DNA of 64,000 bases from JAPPLB01 sp965218555 (lineage in GTDB: Bacteria; Acidobacteriota; Terriglobia; Bryobacterales; UBA6623): assembly GCA_965218555.1 (NCBI GenBank), contig OZ244625.1, positions 4,464,001-4,528,000 of the forward strand, given 5' to 3'. Below, piece by piece: positions 62,276 through 64,000 of this stretch. Under the pieces are notes generated by a model. It was not told where the DNA came from, did not search any database, and saw nothing but the letters and a program-made list of their open reading frames with translations. The translations under genes were made by a program, and so were the position numbers. Positions within the stretch are counted from its first letter, which is position 1, and every line of letters starts with the position of its first letter.

Positions 62276-63712
62276 GTGGAGAATCTGGAAGCATCCTGGT
62301 GGCTGATCGCCGTTTACCTCATCCTGATGCTGGGGATCGGCATCCTGGGGCGTGGAAAAGTAACGACCATCGAGGATATGGCGGTTGCCGGGCGCCGCTC
62401 GGGCGTATGGTTGATCGCCTTTTCGGTGGCGGCGACGTGGATCAATGGCACAACCCTGGTGGGCAATTCCGCCCTCGGCAGGGATTTTGGATTGAGCAGC
62501 TATTGGGCCGGCGGCTCCTTCCTGTTTGTTACGGTGTGGATCGGATATTATGTGGTGCCCAGGCTTAGAGAGACCGGGATTATCACGATCCCCGAGTTGT
62601 TCGAGCGTTTTTTCGGTCCTGCATATCGGTTGCTAGCCCTCGTCCTGGTCATCCTTCGTGATTTAGGCGTCACGGCGGGCACTCTTGGTGCGCTGACGGT
62701 CGTGACGATGGCCTTGCTGGACATCTCCGCTATCGAGTCGCAAGCTCTTTGGCTGGGTGTCACGGTGATTTACGTCTTCCTCGGAGGGATGTGGGCCGTC
62801 CTGGTGACTGACTCTATTCAGTTCGTCATCATCGTGGCCGGCACCGTGGCGCTGCTGTTCTCGGGGGTTGGGCAATTAGGCGGCCTCTCGGAACTGGGCA
62901 GCCGCGTTGACCCGGTCCTTCTGGACCTCTTCGGACGAGCGGGCGGCTTGCAGGTCTTGGGATGGATTGTCATCGGGATCGCAGTCACTTGTGGATATCA
63001 GGGTATTATTCAGCGAGGATTCGCCGCTTCCAGCCCGGAAACAGCAAGGAAGGGTTTCCTGTATGGCGGAGTTCTAGGCATCCTTTGGTATATGGTTCCG
63101 CCTTTGATCGGTCTGCTCGGCTTGGCGCTCCACGACAGCACCGTAAGAGCGGAAGATACTTTTATTCGAGTGGCTTTTGAGTCGGCAAGCGGTCAGATGG
63201 CAACCTTGATCGTCGTGAGTGTTCTCGCGGCCAGTATGTCCACGCTGTCGTCGACGATCAACACCCTGGCTTCGAACTTCACTCTCGACATTTACCAGCG
63301 CTTCATCGATCCACGTTCCAGCATGCGGCGTCGGCTCTGGGTCTACCGCGTCAACGTCATATTGATCGGACTCTTGGCGGCCTTGATTTACTATCTCGTT
63401 CCACTGCTGATCGAGCTGTTTTGGCTGGGCGGACGAATTATGGGTTCTTCGGTGGCGCCGGCTCTGGTCGCTCTCGTTATGTTCCCGGCTGTCAGGAGAG
63501 CACCGAAAACGGTCTTGGCCGCGATGATATTGGGAGCCACGACCGTTGCCGCGTTGCAGATTTTCGGGGCTGTTCAGGAAGTCGGTTCGGTCGTGATCAT
63601 TTGGCGGCTCGACCCGATACTGGTGGGTTTTCCCATTGCCGTTCTTACGCTGTGCCTGGGCACCTGGATCGAAACGCGACGGACGAACGGCGCCGCGGGC
63701 AGTCAAGTCTAG
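62276..63712 (+). CDS. sodium:solute symporter (SSS family)
   Basis: The 478-residue transporter has ~13 membrane helices and SSS features: AVAGRRSGVWLIAFSVAATW in TM2, YYVVPRLRETGIITIPELFERFFG, and the sodium-site serine/threonine helix VLAASMSTLSSTINTLASNF. Substrate is not determined by sequence; amide, amino acid or short acid import is plausible given the neighbours. GTG 62276 is used since it directly follows the small gene's stop. The hydantoinase starts 16 bp after its end. Confidence 0.92.
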   Translation: MENLEASWWLIAVYLILMLGIGILGRGKVTTIEDMAVAGRRSGVWLIAFSVAATWINGTTLVGNSALGRDFGLSSYWAGGSFLFVTVWIGYYVVPRLRETGIITIPELFERFFGPAYRLLALVLVILRDLGVTAGTLGALTVVTMALLDISAIESQALWLGVTVIYVFLGGMWAVLVTDSIQFVIIVAGTVALLFSGVGQLGGLSELGSRVDPVLLDLFGRAGGLQVLGWIVIGIAVTCGYQGIIQRGFAASSPETARKGFLYGGVLGILWYMVPPLIGLLGLALHDSTVRAEDTFIRVAFESASGQMATLIVVSVLAASMSTLSSTINTLASNFTLDIYQRFIDPRSSMRRRLWVYRVNVILIGLLAALIYYLVPLLIELFWLGGRIMGSSVAPALVALVMFPAVRRAPKTVLAAMILGATTVAALQIFGAVQEVGSVVIIWRLDPILVGFPIAVLTLCLGTWIETRRTNGAAGSQV

Positions 63713-63728
63713 AAAAAAAGTTTTCCAC

Positions 63729-64000
63729 ATGAGCACTTTCAGATTGGGTGTCGACATCGGAGGCACGTTCACGGATGCCGTGATGATGAACGAATCGACA
63801 GGTGAGATTCGTTTGGTGAAGATGTCGAGCACGCCGAGCGACCCGTCTGTGGGCTTCGTTAACGTCATCGAGCGGATTCTCGAGGAATCGAAGGTCCCCG
63901 CACGGAGCGTCACGTACAACGTGCACGGCACCACGGTTGCCACGAATACCATCATCGAAGGCAAGGGAGCCAAGGCCGCCTTGATCGCCACCAGGGGCTT
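63729..64000 (+). CDS. hydantoinase/oxoprolinase N-terminal part (partial)
   Basis: The first 90 residues show the HyuA start: FRLGVDIGGTFTDAVMM with the ATP-phosphate site, and VHGTTVATNTIIEGKGAKAALIATRGF. Members hydrolyse hydantoins, 5-oxoproline or related cyclic amides with ATP; acetone carboxylase subunits share the fold. The gene leaves the window. It is on the same transcript as the symporter. Confidence 0.9.
   Translation, partial: MSTFRLGVDIGGTFTDAVMMNESTGEIRLVKMSSTPSDPSVGFVNVIERILEESKVPARSVTYNVHGTTVATNTIIEGKGAKAALIATRG

Overview
The window comes from a GC-rich, Gram-negative-type bacterium, most likely an acidobacterium of the Solibacteres/Bryobacterales kind. The best marker is the C-terminal part of the 1089-residue subtilase, which resembles the TIGR03437 domain abundant in that group. 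PQQ dehydrogenases next to heme proteins, a one-chain LplT-PlsC-Aas protein, DUF3500 and tandem CocE/NonD hydrolases fit the same picture. The lineage is an inference from gene content, since no rRNA gene lies in the window. No integrase, transposase, complete tRNA or CRISPR array was recognised.

Layout. 1-8.2 kb (minus strand): a partial MerA-like flavoprotein, a VTT membrane protein with a cut-off DUF547 tail, a non-autonomous repeat element, two paralogous small exported proteins, and a tight three-gene run (glycosyltransferase, propeller-PHP enzyme, Asp-box propeller lipoprotein). 8.3-15.5 kb: secreted subtilase, rpmE, and the phospholipid acyl-recycling fusion. 15.7-24.7 kb: an outer-membrane barrel with an apparent frameshift, rhodanese, folD, a PQQ dehydrogenase, rfbC-rfbB and a PLP decarboxylase. 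24.9-28.7 kb: a DNA-repair pair like Bacillus MrfA-MrfB; mrfA seems to start at CTG.

28.9-38.6 kb is a defence island: small HTH protein, hsdM, hsdS, a Septu-like ptuA-ptuB pair, a dead copy of the hsdS 3' end, a DUF433/PIN-like toxin-antitoxin pair, and hsdR. HsdR carries a C-terminal LexA/S24 autoprotease domain with the serine, the lysine and an Ala-Gly candidate cleavage site. This is the most unusual thing in the window and suggests restriction controlled by DNA damage or self-cleavage.

38.6-42.7 kb: nikR, a PQQ dehydrogenase with a di-heme cytochrome c, and an inverted second copy of the repeat element at 2.0-2.6 kb. 42.7-47.8 kb: the conserved rpmH-rnpA-yidD-yidC-jag-mnmE cluster, interrupted by a terminal-inverted-repeat element before mnmE, then purS and a glmS remnant. 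48.3-56.4 kb: a complete SUF iron-sulfur operon (sufB-C-D-S-U-T, an Rrf2 regulator, mrp, DUF971) preceded by a sigma70-like promoter and a 24-bp palindrome that is a good operator candidate. 56.4-64 kb: DUF3500 protein, two CocE/NonD hydrolases, and a divergent set of small membrane protein, Na+/solute symporter and partial hydantoinase, possibly for uptake and breakdown of amides or peptides.

Two families of short non-autonomous elements run through the window. Family 1 has ends like AGCAGCCCGTGGTGAAAGTC (18.96, 45.84 kb, with relatives at 21.17 and 39.14 kb). Family 2 has ends like TGTCGGCGCAAT and an internal 10-bp tandem array (2.03 and 41.97 kb, with a stray array at 48.14 kb).
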